Source: Eggerthella timonensis (GTDB lineage: Bacteria; Actinomycetota; Coriobacteriia; Coriobacteriales; Eggerthellaceae). From it: a stretch of DNA of 64,000 nucleotides. The notes beneath the pieces are model-generated. The model saw only the letters and a program-made list of their open reading frames with translations, was not told the origin of the DNA and ran no database searches. Made by a program: the position numbers and the translations under genes. Shown piece after piece: positions 36,388-45,545 of the stretch. Within the stretch, counting starts at the first letter, position 1, and each line of letters opens with the position of its first letter. The stretch lies in NCBI RefSeq assembly GCF_900184265.1, contig NZ_FXXA01000002.1:2032539-2096538 (forward strand), in the 5' to 3' direction.

Positions 36388-37524
36388 ATGCAGCTACCCG
36401 TTGACATCAAAGCGGTTATCGACGAAGCCACCAACATCGACGAAGCCCGCCGCACGTCGCTGTCGGTGAGCGTGTACCTCGACGACAGCGCGCCGGGCGA
36501 CGTGCAGGCGCATGTGCGCCAGGCGTTCGCCAGCGCGTCGCCGCATGCTCGCGTCTCGCTCATGTACCTCGACGGCCGGCCGTTCGTGCCGTTCTCCGGC
36601 GACGACATGGCCGTCATCGTGGCGGGGTTGAACGAGCAGGTGGGGGAGTACGCGGCGCAGGTGCGCGCGGCGGGCGTCCCCGTGATGGTGGTCACCACGC
36701 TGCCGACGCTCGTGGCCGACATCGCGAAAGCCCAGGGCGCGCCCATCCCGCAGGGAGATCTCGTCGCCCCCAAGGCGCCCAAGGCCGAACCGGCTCCGTT
36801 GCCGGCGCCCGATGCAGCCGTGAGCGGGGCCGAGGCCGTGCAGGCGCTCGGAGCCTCATCGCCGAGCGAGCCCTATGCGCTCGACGCCGCCGCCGTCGGC
36901 TCGCTCAACGAGCGCATGGGCGGTTGGGTCATCGCGGCATGCAACGACAAGCGCCTCGCGTTCGCGCTGGCGTTCCCGTTCGTGCGCAAGCCTCTGTCGC
37001 TCGAGGCCGTGAACGCGACGGCGCTGCAGAACGCCGGCGTCGGCCTGCTCGTCATCATCCCGGGCGCCGACATGCCCGTCATGACGCTCAACCAAGCGAA
37101 GATGCTGCTCCAGATAGCCGCCGCGTACGGCGAGGAGCTTAACATGGAGCGCGTGAAGGAGCTCGCGGCCCTCGTGGGCGGCGCGTTCGCGTGCCGCGCG
37201 GTGGCGCGCCAGCTCGTGGCGTTCGTGCCCGCGCTCGGGTGGGCCGTGAAGGCCGCCATCGGCTACACCGGCACTATCGCCATGGGGCGCGCGGCCATCG
37301 AGTACTACGAGGACGGCGCCACGCTGGGCAAGCTCGCCGACGCGGTCGCCGCGGCGCGCGACAAGGTGGTCCAGGCCGCCGCGAAGCGCGCGGCGCAGAA
37401 GGCGCAGGCGACGGGGGCGAAGGCCATGGGTGCCGTGCGCGATCGCGCCGGGCGCGCGGCCCACGCGGCGGGCGGCGTGCGCGATGCCGCGCTCACGCGC
37501 TTCGCTTCCGGCAAAGCCCGCTGA
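36388..37524 (+). CDS. DUF697-domain membrane-associated protein
   Basis: 378 residues, 14 bp after rodA. The N-terminal half shows no Walker A, G4 or other GTPase motif. A Pro/Ala linker lies around residues 127-145. The C-terminal half contains ERVKELAALVGGAFACRAVARQL and VPALGWAVKAAIGYTGTIAMGRAAIEYYEDG, typical of the DUF697 domain found behind YcjF/Era-like GTPases. The tail after 330 is an Ala/Lys/Arg-rich helix. Its place at the end of the elongation operon suggests an envelope role, which is inference only. Confidence 0.7.
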   Translation: MQLPVDIKAVIDEATNIDEARRTSLSVSVYLDDSAPGDVQAHVRQAFASASPHARVSLMYLDGRPFVPFSGDDMAVIVAGLNEQVGEYAAQVRAAGVPVMVVTTLPTLVADIAKAQGAPIPQGDLVAPKAPKAEPAPLPAPDAAVSGAEAVQALGASSPSEPYALDAAAVGSLNERMGGWVIAACNDKRLAFALAFPFVRKPLSLEAVNATALQNAGVGLLVIIPGADMPVMTLNQAKMLLQIAAAYGEELNMERVKELAALVGGAFACRAVARQLVAFVPALGWAVKAAIGYTGTIAMGRAAIEYYEDGATLGKLADAVAAARDKVVQAAAKRAAQKAQATGAKAMGAVRDRAGRAAHAAGGVRDAALTRFASGKAR

Positions 37525-37569
37525 TCCCGCCCTGCCATCAAAGCAAACCGAAGAAGGGAAACGAGTTCG

Positions 37570-39480
37570 ATGACGGATCTCTGGCCGCGTCTCGAGCCGC
37601 TGCTCGCCGCTGCGGAGCGCCCTGCGCGCTACCTCAACCACGAGTTCGGCTGCGTTTACAAGCCTGAGGCGGATTTCCGCTTCTGCATGGTGTACCCCGA
37701 CACCTACGAGCTGGGGCAGGCGAACCAGGCGCTGCGCATCCTCGTGAACGTGGTGAACGCCGCCGAGCACCTGGCGGCCGAGCGCGCGTTCCTTCCCGCG
37801 CCCGCGATGTGCGACACGCTGCGCGCCGAGGGCATCCCGCTGTTCAGCATCGAGAGCTGCGCGCCGCTTGCGGAGTTCGACGCCGTGGGCATCACGCTGC
37901 CGCACGAGCTGGCGGCGACGAACGTGCTGGAAACGCTCGATCTGGCGGGCATCCCGCTGCATGCCGACGAGCGCGCCGAGGGCGACCCGCTCGTGGTGGG
38001 CGGCGGCCCGTGCGCCTACAATCCCGAGCCGTACGCGCCGTTCTTCGACGCGTTCAACATCGGCGAGGGCGAGGAGGCGCTGCCGCGCGGCCTGGACCTC
38101 ATCCGCCGCCTGCGCGCCGAGGGCGCCGCGCGCGCCTCCATCCTGCGCGCGTTGGCCGACGAGCCGGGCTGGTACGTGCCGTCGCTGTACCGTTGGCGCG
38201 CCGAGGACGAGGCCCAGGAAGCGGGATCGTGGATCGAGCCGGTGGAGGAAGGGCTTCCTCTGCGCATCGAGAAGAGCCTGTTCGAAGGCTTCGCGGAAAG
38301 CCCCGGCTGGGAGCCGTGCATCGTGCCGTTCACCGAGGTGGTGCACGACCGCCTGAACGTCGAGATCCTGCGCGGGTGCGCCCGCGGCTGCCGGTTCTGC
38401 CAGGCGGGCATGATGTACCGTCCCGTGCGCGAGCGCTCGGCCGACAACGTGGTGGAGTCGGTGGTGCAGGGGCTGGCCGAGACGGGCTACGACGAGGTGA
38501 GCCTCACGTCCCTGTCGTCCACCGACCACTCGCAGATCGCGTCCATCCTCACGCGCATCAACCGCGCCTGCGACGGGAAGGGCGTGCGCATCTCGGTGCC
38601 CTCCCAGCGCCTCGACTCGTTCGGCGTGGACATGGCCGAGCTCGTGGCCGGCCAGAAGAAGGGAGGCCTCACGTTCGCGCCCGAGGCGGGCACGCAACGC
38701 CTGCGCGACGTCATCAACAAGAACGTCACGGAGGACGACCTCTTCGGCGCGCTCGACGCCGCGTTCAGGGCGGGGTGGCGCCGCTGCAAGCTGTACTTCA
38801 TGATCGGGCTGCCCACCGAGACCGACGACGACATCAAGGGCATCGCGAGCCTCGCTCAGCGCGCCTACGACCGCATGAAGGCGGCCACGCCGCCCGAGCA
38901 GCGCGGATCCCTGCGCATGAGCGTGTCGTGCGCGCTGTTCGTCCCGAAGGCCCAGACGCCGTTCCAATGGGACGGGCAGATCCCGCCCGAGGAGGCGCTG
39001 CGCCGCGTGCAGCTTCTGCGCAACTCCGTGAAGTACCGCGCCGTGGACGTGCATTGGCACGATCCGGCCACGAGCTTCGTCGAGGCCGTGATGAGCCGCG
39101 CGGGTCGCGAAGCCTCCGCGTGGGTCGAGGCCGCCTGGCGTCGGGGCGCGCGGTTCGACGCGTGGACCGAGTGCTTCGACGAGGCCGCTTGGCGCGAGGC
39201 GGCGGGCGAAGTGGGCATCGACCCCGCCGACATCGCGCAAACGGCGTATCCCACGACCCGCGTCATGCCGTGGGAGCATATTTCCACCGGCGTGTCGACG
39301 CGCTGGCTCGCGCGCGAGCGCCGCTTGGCCGACGAGGGCCGCACCACGCCCGACTGCACGTTCGAGAACTGCTCGGCGTGCGGCGCGTGCCCGACGCTCG
39401 GAGTGGACAACGTCCTGGCCCAGCCCCGCGTTGCGAGCGGGTCGAACGCCATCGTCGAAGGGGAGGCGACCCATGCCTGA
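37570..39480 (+). CDS. B12-binding-type radical SAM protein (TIGR03960 family)
   Basis: 636 residues. An N-terminal B12-binding-like domain (VYPDTYELGQANQALRIL, about residues 38-60, and GGGPCAYNPEPYAPFFD) precedes the radical SAM core, whose cluster cysteines lie in RGCARGCRFCQAG (C270, C274, C277). A C-terminal cysteine motif CTFENCSACGAC could bind a second cluster. The next gene is its standard partner (DUF2344). The family is widespread in anaerobes; its reaction is not established. Confidence 0.88.
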   Translation: MTDLWPRLEPLLAAAERPARYLNHEFGCVYKPEADFRFCMVYPDTYELGQANQALRILVNVVNAAEHLAAERAFLPAPAMCDTLRAEGIPLFSIESCAPLAEFDAVGITLPHELAATNVLETLDLAGIPLHADERAEGDPLVVGGGPCAYNPEPYAPFFDAFNIGEGEEALPRGLDLIRRLRAEGAARASILRALADEPGWYVPSLYRWRAEDEAQEAGSWIEPVEEGLPLRIEKSLFEGFAESPGWEPCIVPFTEVVHDRLNVEILRGCARGCRFCQAGMMYRPVRERSADNVVESVVQGLAETGYDEVSLTSLSSTDHSQIASILTRINRACDGKGVRISVPSQRLDSFGVDMAELVAGQKKGGLTFAPEAGTQRLRDVINKNVTEDDLFGALDAAFRAGWRRCKLYFMIGLPTETDDDIKGIASLAQRAYDRMKAATPPEQRGSLRMSVSCALFVPKAQTPFQWDGQIPPEEALRRVQLLRNSVKYRAVDVHWHDPATSFVEAVMSRAGREASAWVEAAWRRGARFDAWTECFDEAAWREAAGEVGIDPADIAQTAYPTTRVMPWEHISTGVSTRWLARERRLADEGRTTPDCTFENCSACGACPTLGVDNVLAQPRVASGSNAIVEGEATHA

Positions 39481-40120
39481 TCCGAACCTGTTCCGTTTGC
39501 GCGTGACGTTCTGCAAGCAGGGTCGCTTGGCGCTGCTGTCGCACCTCGAGGTGGCGCGCGCCCTCGAGCGCGCGGTGCGCCGCGCCGGCCTGCCGTTCGC
39601 GGTGAGCCAGGGCTTCTCGCCCCACATGAAGATCGCGTTCGGCGCGGCCCTGCCCGTCGGGGTGGGCGGCACGCATGAGCTGGTGGACCTGCAGATGACG
39701 CGCTACGTGCCGGCTGACGAGGCGCTGAGGGCGCTGCAGGACGCCAGCGTGCCCGATCTCATGGTGAAGGCCTGCGACTACATTGAGCCGCATGCGCCGG
39801 CCGCCTCGGCCGCGTATCCCATCGCCACCTACCGCGCGCTGCTGTCGCGCCCCCCTGCGACCTTCCCGGTGCCCGAGGAGGTCAAGGTGGTGCGCAAGAA
39901 GAAAGAGAAAGTGCTGCGGGTGGACGAGTTCCTCGTGGGGGAGATGGAGGTGTCCGGCGCTGTGGTCACGTTCGCGTTGGAGTCGAAGCTGACGGGCTCG
40001 CTGCGTCCCGACGTGCTGTTGCGCGCATGCTGCGACGCCGCCGACGCCGACGCGCCCGAAGGCGCCGAGCCGCTGCGCGTGCTGTCGGTCATGCGCACGG
40101 AGCAGCGCGCCGCCCGCTGA
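39473..40120 (+). CDS. DUF2344/TIGR03936 radical SAM-associated protein
   Basis: 215 residues from the ATG at 39473, preceded by AGGGGAGG and overlapping the upstream stop by 8 bp. Starts FRLRVTFCKQGRLALLSHLEVARALERA and contains QGFSPHMKIAFGAALPVGVGGTHE, the TIGR03936 signature. The strict pairing with TIGR03960 suggests one complex or pathway. In some genomes it is fused to the radical SAM protein; here it is separate. Confidence 0.87.
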   Translation: MPDPNLFRLRVTFCKQGRLALLSHLEVARALERAVRRAGLPFAVSQGFSPHMKIAFGAALPVGVGGTHELVDLQMTRYVPADEALRALQDASVPDLMVKACDYIEPHAPAASAAYPIATYRALLSRPPATFPVPEEVKVVRKKKEKVLRVDEFLVGEMEVSGAVVTFALESKLTGSLRPDVLLRACCDAADADAPEGAEPLRVLSVMRTEQRAAR

Positions 40121-40165
40121 CGGGCGGGGGACGCGCTGCCCCGCGCGCGTGCATCGACCAAGAAA

Positions 40166-40189
40166 AAAGCCCGCCGATCGGCGGGCTTT
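40166..40189 (-). terminator. Terminator of the first tRNA-Asp copy
   Basis: A 24-bp perfect palindrome (AAAGCCCGCCGA and its complement) with a T-run on the minus strand (T6 then C). It may also stop the convergent radical SAM operon. Confidence 0.8.
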
Positions 40190-40200
40190 CTGCATTCAGA

Positions 40201-40277
<77 letters not shown>

Positions 40278-40296
40278 GTGCTTTGCAGCGTAGGTT

Positions 40297-40325
40297 ATTC
40301 TACCGGAAGAATCTTCGCTGCGCAA
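40297..40325 (-). promoter_or_regulatory. Promoter of tRNA-Asp copy 1
   Basis: Minus strand: TTGCGC (40320-40325), exactly 17 bp, then TAGAAT (40297-40302), 19 bp before the mature tRNA. Confidence 0.7.
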
Positions 40326-40354
40326 TCATTATTATGACGAATTTTCCCGATACG

Positions 40355-40379
40355 AAAAGAACCCACCGAAGCGGCTTCT
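40355..40379 (-). terminator. Terminator of the second tRNA-Asp copy
   Basis: On the minus strand AGAA-G-CCGC-TTCG-GTGG-G-TTCT folds around a UUCG tetraloop with one G/G mismatch, followed by TTT. Confidence 0.55.
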
Positions 40380-40390
40380 TAGCATTCAGA

Positions 40391-40467
<77 letters not shown>

Positions 40468-40486
40468 GTGCTTTGCAGCGCGGAAT

Positions 40487-40515
40487 ATATTACCGGTAGT
40501 CAGCGCTCTGCGCAA
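40487..40515 (-). promoter_or_regulatory. Promoter of tRNA-Asp copy 2
   Basis: Minus strand: TTGCGC (40510-40515), 17 bp, TAATAT (40487-40492). Same -35 and spacing as copy 1 although the surrounding sequence has diverged. Confidence 0.7.
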
Positions 40516-40628
40516 GCCCCAATTTGAAAAAGTTCGGAGGGAATGTGCAACGTGGCGTGCGGGGCGCGTCCTCGCCTGGGATTCGTTTCGATCGCGCCCC
40601 CTGCGCCTGAACGTCGGGATTTCTTCTC

Positions 40629-40691
40629 ATGCACGCTTTTGACAAGCATTTCCAGCCGTATCAGCTCGATGTGCTTGTCAAAAGCGTGCAT
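40629..40691. repeat. Perfect 20-bp inverted repeat upstream of the MarR gene
   Basis: In the 512-bp space between tRNA-Asp and marR, ATGCACGCTTTTGACAAGCA (40629-40648) is repeated perfectly inverted at 40672-40691 with a 23-bp loop. It does not contain the CCAGGTCG core of the other elements. The same space has a run of ten G at 40846-40855. No gene is supported in it. Confidence 0.7.
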
Positions 40692-40930
40692 ATGCGCGGA
40701 ATGGCGACGGCTGCCGCGCGAAGAGGGAAATGCGGGCGAAACGGCGTCGAGCCGAGCGAGCTTGCTCCCAAAGGCCGGGGAGCTCCCCGAAGCCGCGCTC
40801 GTCAGTCCGTGCGGGATCGCCGGGGCGCTTTCCTGCACCGTGCTCGGGGGGGGGGTGAGTCGAGCAGGCTCCATGCAGGTTCTGTGATGAAGGAAACATT
40901 TTGGTACGAAACTTCACAGCAGTGATAAAG

Positions 40931-40943
40931 TTTAGCGACTAAA
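40931..40943. promoter_or_regulatory. Candidate MarR operator
   Basis: TTTAG-CGA-CTAAA, a short palindrome 37 bp before the marR start, just downstream of a possible -10 (TAAAGT). MarR proteins usually bind such dyads in their own promoter. Confidence 0.5.
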
Positions 40944-40979
40944 TTGTAACCGGCAAGAATCGAGAGCAAGGAAGGTGCG

Positions 40980-41471
40980 ATGACAGACTCGTTCATTGAG
41001 ACGAAACGCGAGCTGTACGAGCTTATGCAGCGCTCGCGACGCGAACGGTTCACGCCACCCACGCCCGAAGGCGTGACGCCGTCCGAGGCGCGCACGATGA
41101 TGACCATCAGCGGGCTTCAGCACACATGCGAGGACATCAGGCCGGGCCGCGTCGCGGAGCTGACGCATACGACGCCGAGCGCGCTGTCCCAGACGTTCAA
41201 GACGCTCGAGGAGAAGGGTCTCATCGAGCGTCATCGCGCGAGCGGCGATTATCGCGCCGTATCGGTGAGCCTTACCGAAGAAGGGGAGCGGTTCGCCGCC
41301 GAGGGCAGGCGCCTGCGCGACGAGCACATGGACGCGGTCATGGAGTACGTGGGCGTCGAGGACATGCAGCACCTCGTCCGCATCATGCGCAAGGTGGTCG
41401 AGTTCCACGAGCAGGCCCCCGAGGTCGCATGCAAGAGCCATGCGGAAGGAGATGACGCCCCGTGCGCATAA
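40980..41471 (+). CDS. MarR-family transcriptional regulator
   Basis: 163 residues; GGAAGG precedes the ATG. The winged helix is clear: PGRVAELTHTTPSALSQTFKTLEEKGLIERHRASGDYRAVSVSLTEEG. The gene overlaps the first ABC exporter gene by 10 bp, so it most likely controls the exporter pair in response to a transported compound. The C-terminal CKSHAEGDDAPC has two cysteines of unknown importance. Confidence 0.9.
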   Translation: MTDSFIETKRELYELMQRSRRERFTPPTPEGVTPSEARTMMTISGLQHTCEDIRPGRVAELTHTTPSALSQTFKTLEEKGLIERHRASGDYRAVSVSLTEEGERFAAEGRRLRDEHMDAVMEYVGVEDMQHLVRIMRKVVEFHEQAPEVACKSHAEGDDAPCA

Positions 41472-43624
41472 TCCGCTATCTGAAGAACTGCAAGGTCGCG
41501 GTGGTCCTCATCGTGTGCCTGCTCATCGTGCAGGCGTTCACCGATCTTGCGTTGCCGAACTACACGTCCGACATCGTCGACGTGGGCATCCAGCAGTCCG
41601 GCGTGGAGCACGCCGCCACCGACGAGATGACGGCGAAGACCCACGACGAGATCGCCATGATGCTGCCGGCCGACGACGAGCAGACGTTCCGCGAAGCCTA
41701 CACCGAGACGGACGACGGTACGTACAAGCTGAACGACCAGGGCAAGAAGGAGCAGGAGGAACTCGATCGCATGGTGGCCATGCCGCTCGTGGCCATCCAC
41801 TACGCGAGCCAGATCCCCGACCTCGATCTCGACCAGGTGATGCAGGCCTACGAGGCCGGCGCCATCGACAAGCAGAAGATCCTCGACATGCTCGACGAGG
41901 CCAAGCAGCATATGGGTGACGGGAGCGATGCCATCGTCGACCAGCAGGCCATCTCGGCCGCCAAAGCGGAGTACGAGTCGCTCGGCTACAACCTTTCGGA
42001 CATGCAGATGGGCTACCTCATCCGCATCGGCCTCATGATGCTCGGCCTGGCCGCGCTCGGCATGCTGGCCGCGGTCCTCGTGGGCTTCATCGCATCGCGC
42101 ACCGCCGCGAAGGTGGGCGCCGCGCTGCGCGCCAAGCTGTTCCGCCGCGTCGTGTCGTTCTCCGACGCCGAGGTCCAGAGCTTCTCGGCCGCCTCGCTCA
42201 TCACGCGTGGCACGAACGACATCCAGCTCGTGCAGATGGTCACCGTCATGCTGCTGCGCATGGTGCTGTACGCTCCCATCCTCGCCATCGGCGGCATCAT
42301 CATGGTGTCGCGCACGAACCTTGCCATGAGCTGGATCATCGTGCTGGCCGTGGCGATCATCTTCGTGCTCATCATGGTGCTCATGCGCGTGGCGCTGCCC
42401 AAGTTCCAGATCATGCAGACCCTCATCGACCGCGTGAACCTCGTGTCGCGCGAGATCCTCACCGGCCTGCCGGTCATCCGCGCGTTCGACCGCCAGCCCT
42501 ACGAGGAGAAGCGCTTCGACGAGGCCTCGACGCGCCTCATGAAGACGCAGCTGTTCACGAACCGCGTCATGACGTTCATGATGCCGCTGATGATGCTCAT
42601 CATGAACGGCGTGTCGGTGCTCATCGTGTGGGTGGGCGGCGGCTACATCGACAACGGCACCATCCAGACGGGCGACCTCATCGCGTTCATCACGTACGCG
42701 ATGGTCATCATCATGAGCTTCCTGATGATCGGCATGATCTCCATCATGCTGCCGCGCGCCGACGTGGCGGCGAGCCGCGTGAACGAGGTGCTGGAAACCG
42801 AGCCCACCATCTGCGATCCGGCCGCCGACCGGGCGCGCGATGCCGAGCTGCGTCGATCGAGCGACGGCGCCACCATCGCCTTCAACGACGTGAGCTTCCG
42901 CTACGGCGATTCGAAGGAGTGCGTGCTCGAGCACATCGACTTCGTGGCCGAGCCGGGCAAGACCACGGCGCTCATCGGCTCCACCGGCTCGGGCAAGTCG
43001 ACGGTCATCAAGCTCATCGAGCGCTTCTACGACGTGACCGAGGGCTCGGTCACTATCGACGGCGTCGACGTGCGCGACGTCTCGCAGCAGGCGCTGCGCG
43101 AGCAGCTGGGCTACGTGCCGCAGAAGGCGTTCTTGTTCTCGGGCACCATAGAATCGAACGTGGCCTACGCCGACGAGTCGATGCCCGCCGACCGCGTGAG
43201 GGAGGCCGTCGACATCGCCCAGGCTTCCGAGTTCGTGGAATCGAAGGAGGAGGGTCTCGACGCCCCCGTGTCGCAGGGCGGCACGAACGTGTCGGGAGGC
43301 CAGCGCCAGCGCTTGGCCATCGCCCGCGCGCTGGCCACCGAGGCGCGCGCCTACCTGTTCGACGACAGCTTCTCGGCGCTCGACTACAAGACCGACGCCG
43401 CGCTGCGCCAGGAGCTGCACACGCGCCTGGGCGGCAAGACCGTGGTCATCGTGGCGCAGCGCATCTCGACGGTGCTGCACGCCGATCTCATCGTGGTGCT
43501 CGAAGACGGCCGCGTGGTGGGCCAGGGCACGCACGACGAGCTGCTGAAAACCTGCGAGGAGTATCGGGAGATCGCGATGTCCCAGCTGTCGGAAGCCGAG
43601 CTGAACGGAGGTGATGCGGCATGA
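41462..43624 (+). CDS. Heterodimeric ABC exporter, subunit with degenerate catalytic site
   Basis: 720 residues: N-terminal exporter membrane domain with six helices and an ABC domain with STGSGKST (Walker A), VSGGQRQRLAIARAL (signature) and YLFDDSFSALD (Walker B). The residue after the Walker B aspartate is Asp, not the catalytic Glu, as in the degenerate half of TM287/288-type and BmrCD-type exporters. The loop between the first two helices (about residues 40-160) is about 110 residues longer than usual and charged, predicted to be outside. It overlaps the partner gene by 4 bp. Confidence 0.92.
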   Translation: MRIIRYLKNCKVAVVLIVCLLIVQAFTDLALPNYTSDIVDVGIQQSGVEHAATDEMTAKTHDEIAMMLPADDEQTFREAYTETDDGTYKLNDQGKKEQEELDRMVAMPLVAIHYASQIPDLDLDQVMQAYEAGAIDKQKILDMLDEAKQHMGDGSDAIVDQQAISAAKAEYESLGYNLSDMQMGYLIRIGLMMLGLAALGMLAAVLVGFIASRTAAKVGAALRAKLFRRVVSFSDAEVQSFSAASLITRGTNDIQLVQMVTVMLLRMVLYAPILAIGGIIMVSRTNLAMSWIIVLAVAIIFVLIMVLMRVALPKFQIMQTLIDRVNLVSREILTGLPVIRAFDRQPYEEKRFDEASTRLMKTQLFTNRVMTFMMPLMMLIMNGVSVLIVWVGGGYIDNGTIQTGDLIAFITYAMVIIMSFLMIGMISIMLPRADVAASRVNEVLETEPTICDPAADRARDAELRRSSDGATIAFNDVSFRYGDSKECVLEHIDFVAEPGKTTALIGSTGSGKSTVIKLIERFYDVTEGSVTIDGVDVRDVSQQALREQLGYVPQKAFLFSGTIESNVAYADESMPADRVREAVDIAQASEFVESKEEGLDAPVSQGGTNVSGGQRQRLAIARALATEARAYLFDDSFSALDYKTDAALRQELHTRLGGKTVVIVAQRISTVLHADLIVVLEDGRVVGQGTHDELLKTCEEYREIAMSQLSEAELNGGDAA

Positions 43625-45495
43625 GCGAGAAGAAGAACCTCGCGGGCAACGCCCCGCGACGCGGATTCGGCGGCGGCCACGGCCCGGGCGGGCATATGAT
43701 GCCGGGCGAGAAGCCGAAGGACCTCAAAGGCACGCTCGGCAAGCTCGTCGCCTTCATGGGCCGCTTCAAGGTGGCCATCGTGGTGGTGCTCGTGTTCGCC
43801 ATCGGCTCGACCATCTTCAACATCGTGGGCCCGAAGGTGCTGTCCACCGCCACGACCGAGCTGTTCAACGGCATCGTGGCGAAGATCGACGGCTCGGGCG
43901 GCATCGATTTCGACGCGATCGCGCAGATCCTCCTGTTCACGCTGGGGCTGTACCTGCTGTCCGCGGCGTGCTCGTTCGTGCAGGGATGGATCATGAGCTC
44001 GGTGTCGCAGCGCACGTGCTACCAGCTGCGCGGCGCCATCGCGGAGAAGATCGACCGCATGCCCATGGGCTACTTCGAGCGCACGAGCGTCGGCGACACC
44101 TTGTCGCGCATCACCAACGATGTGGACACGCTCGGCCAGAGCCTCAACCAGGGCATCACCCAGCTCATCACGTCCGTGACCACCATCATCGGCGTGCTCG
44201 TCATGATGCTCACCATCAACCCGCTCATGACGCTGATCACCGTGGTCATCCTGCCCATCTCCATCGTGCTCATCCTCGTGGTGGTGAAGCGCTCGCAGAA
44301 GTACTTCGTGGCGCAGCAGCGCACGCTCGGCGCGATCAACGGCATCGTGGAGGAGACGTTCTCGGGCCATGCTATCGTCAAGGCGTTCAACCGCGAGGAC
44401 GGCACCGTCGACCGCTTCAACGAGACGAACGCGAAGCTGTACGGCTCGGCGTGGAAGTCGCAGTTCATCAGCGGCCTCATGCAGCCCATCATGACGTTCG
44501 TCGGCAACCTCGGCTACGTGGCCGTCGCCATCGCCGGCAGCTTCCTCGCCGTGCAGGGCGTCATCACCGTGGGCGACATCCAGGCGTTCATCCAGTACGT
44601 GAAGAACTTCACGCAGCCCATCACGCAGCTCACGCAGGTGTCCAACGTGCTGCAGCAGATGGCCGCCGCCGCCGAGCGCATCTTCGAGTTCCTCGATGCG
44701 CCCGAGGAGGAGCCCGACCACGTGAGCGCGCGCACGGCCGACGTGGAGTGCAACGTGCGGTTCGATCACGTGCACTTCGGCTACGATCCGGAGAAGCCGG
44801 TCATCAAGGACTTCTCGGCGCAGGTGTCGGAAGGCCAGACCGTCGCGCTCGTCGGCCCCACGGGCGCCGGCAAGACCACCATGGTCAAGCTGCTCATGCG
44901 CTTCTACGACGTGCAGTCGGGACGCATCGAGATCGGCGGCGTGGACATCCGCGACTTCGCGCGCGACGACCTGCGCAGCCTATTCGGCATGGTGCTGCAG
45001 GACACGTGGCTGTTCCACGGCACCATCCGCGACAACATCCGCTACGGCAAGCTCGACGCCACCGACGAGGAGGTGGAGGCGGCGGCGAAGGCGGCCTACG
45101 TCAACCACTTCATCCAGACGCTTCCGCAGGGCTACGACACCGAGATCAACGAGGACGCCAGCAACATCAGCCAGGGACAGCGCCAGCTGCTCACCATCGC
45201 GCGCGCCATCCTGGCCGACCGCCGCATGCTCATCCTCGACGAGGCCACGAGCTCGGTGGACACGCGCACCGAAGAGCGCATCCAGAAGGCCATGGACAAC
45301 CTCATGGCCGGCCGGACGTCGTTCGTCATCGCGCACCGCCTGTCCACCATCAAGAACGCGGACCTCATCCTCGTCATCCGAGACGGCGACATCGTGGAGC
45401 AGGGCACGCACGAGGAACTGCTCGAACTTGGCGGTTTCTACGCGGAGTTGTATAATTCTCAATTCACCGAGACGATTGACGAGGTGGAGGGCTAG
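43621..45495 (+). CDS. Heterodimeric ABC exporter, catalytically complete subunit
   Basis: 624 residues: a Gly/Pro-rich N-terminus, six membrane helices, then an ABC domain with GPTGAGKTTM (Walker A), ISQGQRQLLTIARAI (signature with Gln where Gly is usual) and MLILDEATSSVD (Walker B with the catalytic Glu). In heterodimers the weak signature of this chain faces the degenerate site of the other, so the pair together makes one working ATPase site. It probably exports a drug, peptide or lipid; substrate unknown. Confidence 0.93.
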   Translation: MSEKKNLAGNAPRRGFGGGHGPGGHMMPGEKPKDLKGTLGKLVAFMGRFKVAIVVVLVFAIGSTIFNIVGPKVLSTATTELFNGIVAKIDGSGGIDFDAIAQILLFTLGLYLLSAACSFVQGWIMSSVSQRTCYQLRGAIAEKIDRMPMGYFERTSVGDTLSRITNDVDTLGQSLNQGITQLITSVTTIIGVLVMMLTINPLMTLITVVILPISIVLILVVVKRSQKYFVAQQRTLGAINGIVEETFSGHAIVKAFNREDGTVDRFNETNAKLYGSAWKSQFISGLMQPIMTFVGNLGYVAVAIAGSFLAVQGVITVGDIQAFIQYVKNFTQPITQLTQVSNVLQQMAAAAERIFEFLDAPEEEPDHVSARTADVECNVRFDHVHFGYDPEKPVIKDFSAQVSEGQTVALVGPTGAGKTTMVKLLMRFYDVQSGRIEIGGVDIRDFARDDLRSLFGMVLQDTWLFHGTIRDNIRYGKLDATDEEVEAAAKAAYVNHFIQTLPQGYDTEINEDASNISQGQRQLLTIARAILADRRMLILDEATSSVDTRTEERIQKAMDNLMAGRTSFVIAHRLSTIKNADLILVIRDGDIVEQGTHEELLELGGFYAELYNSQFTETIDEVEG

Positions 45496-45545
45496 CGCAC
45501 ACGGCGCGTTTTCCCTCCCTCGCTCAGGGATGGGAACAACGACGT

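Noticed and set aside
36856-39672. 938-residue minus-strand open frame
   Set aside because: Antisense to the DUF697 and radical SAM genes; composition typical of GC-rich shadow frames.
40543-40925. Short open frames across the 20-bp inverted repeat upstream of marR
   Set aside because: They read through the hairpin and the G10 tract, with no start signal or family resemblance.
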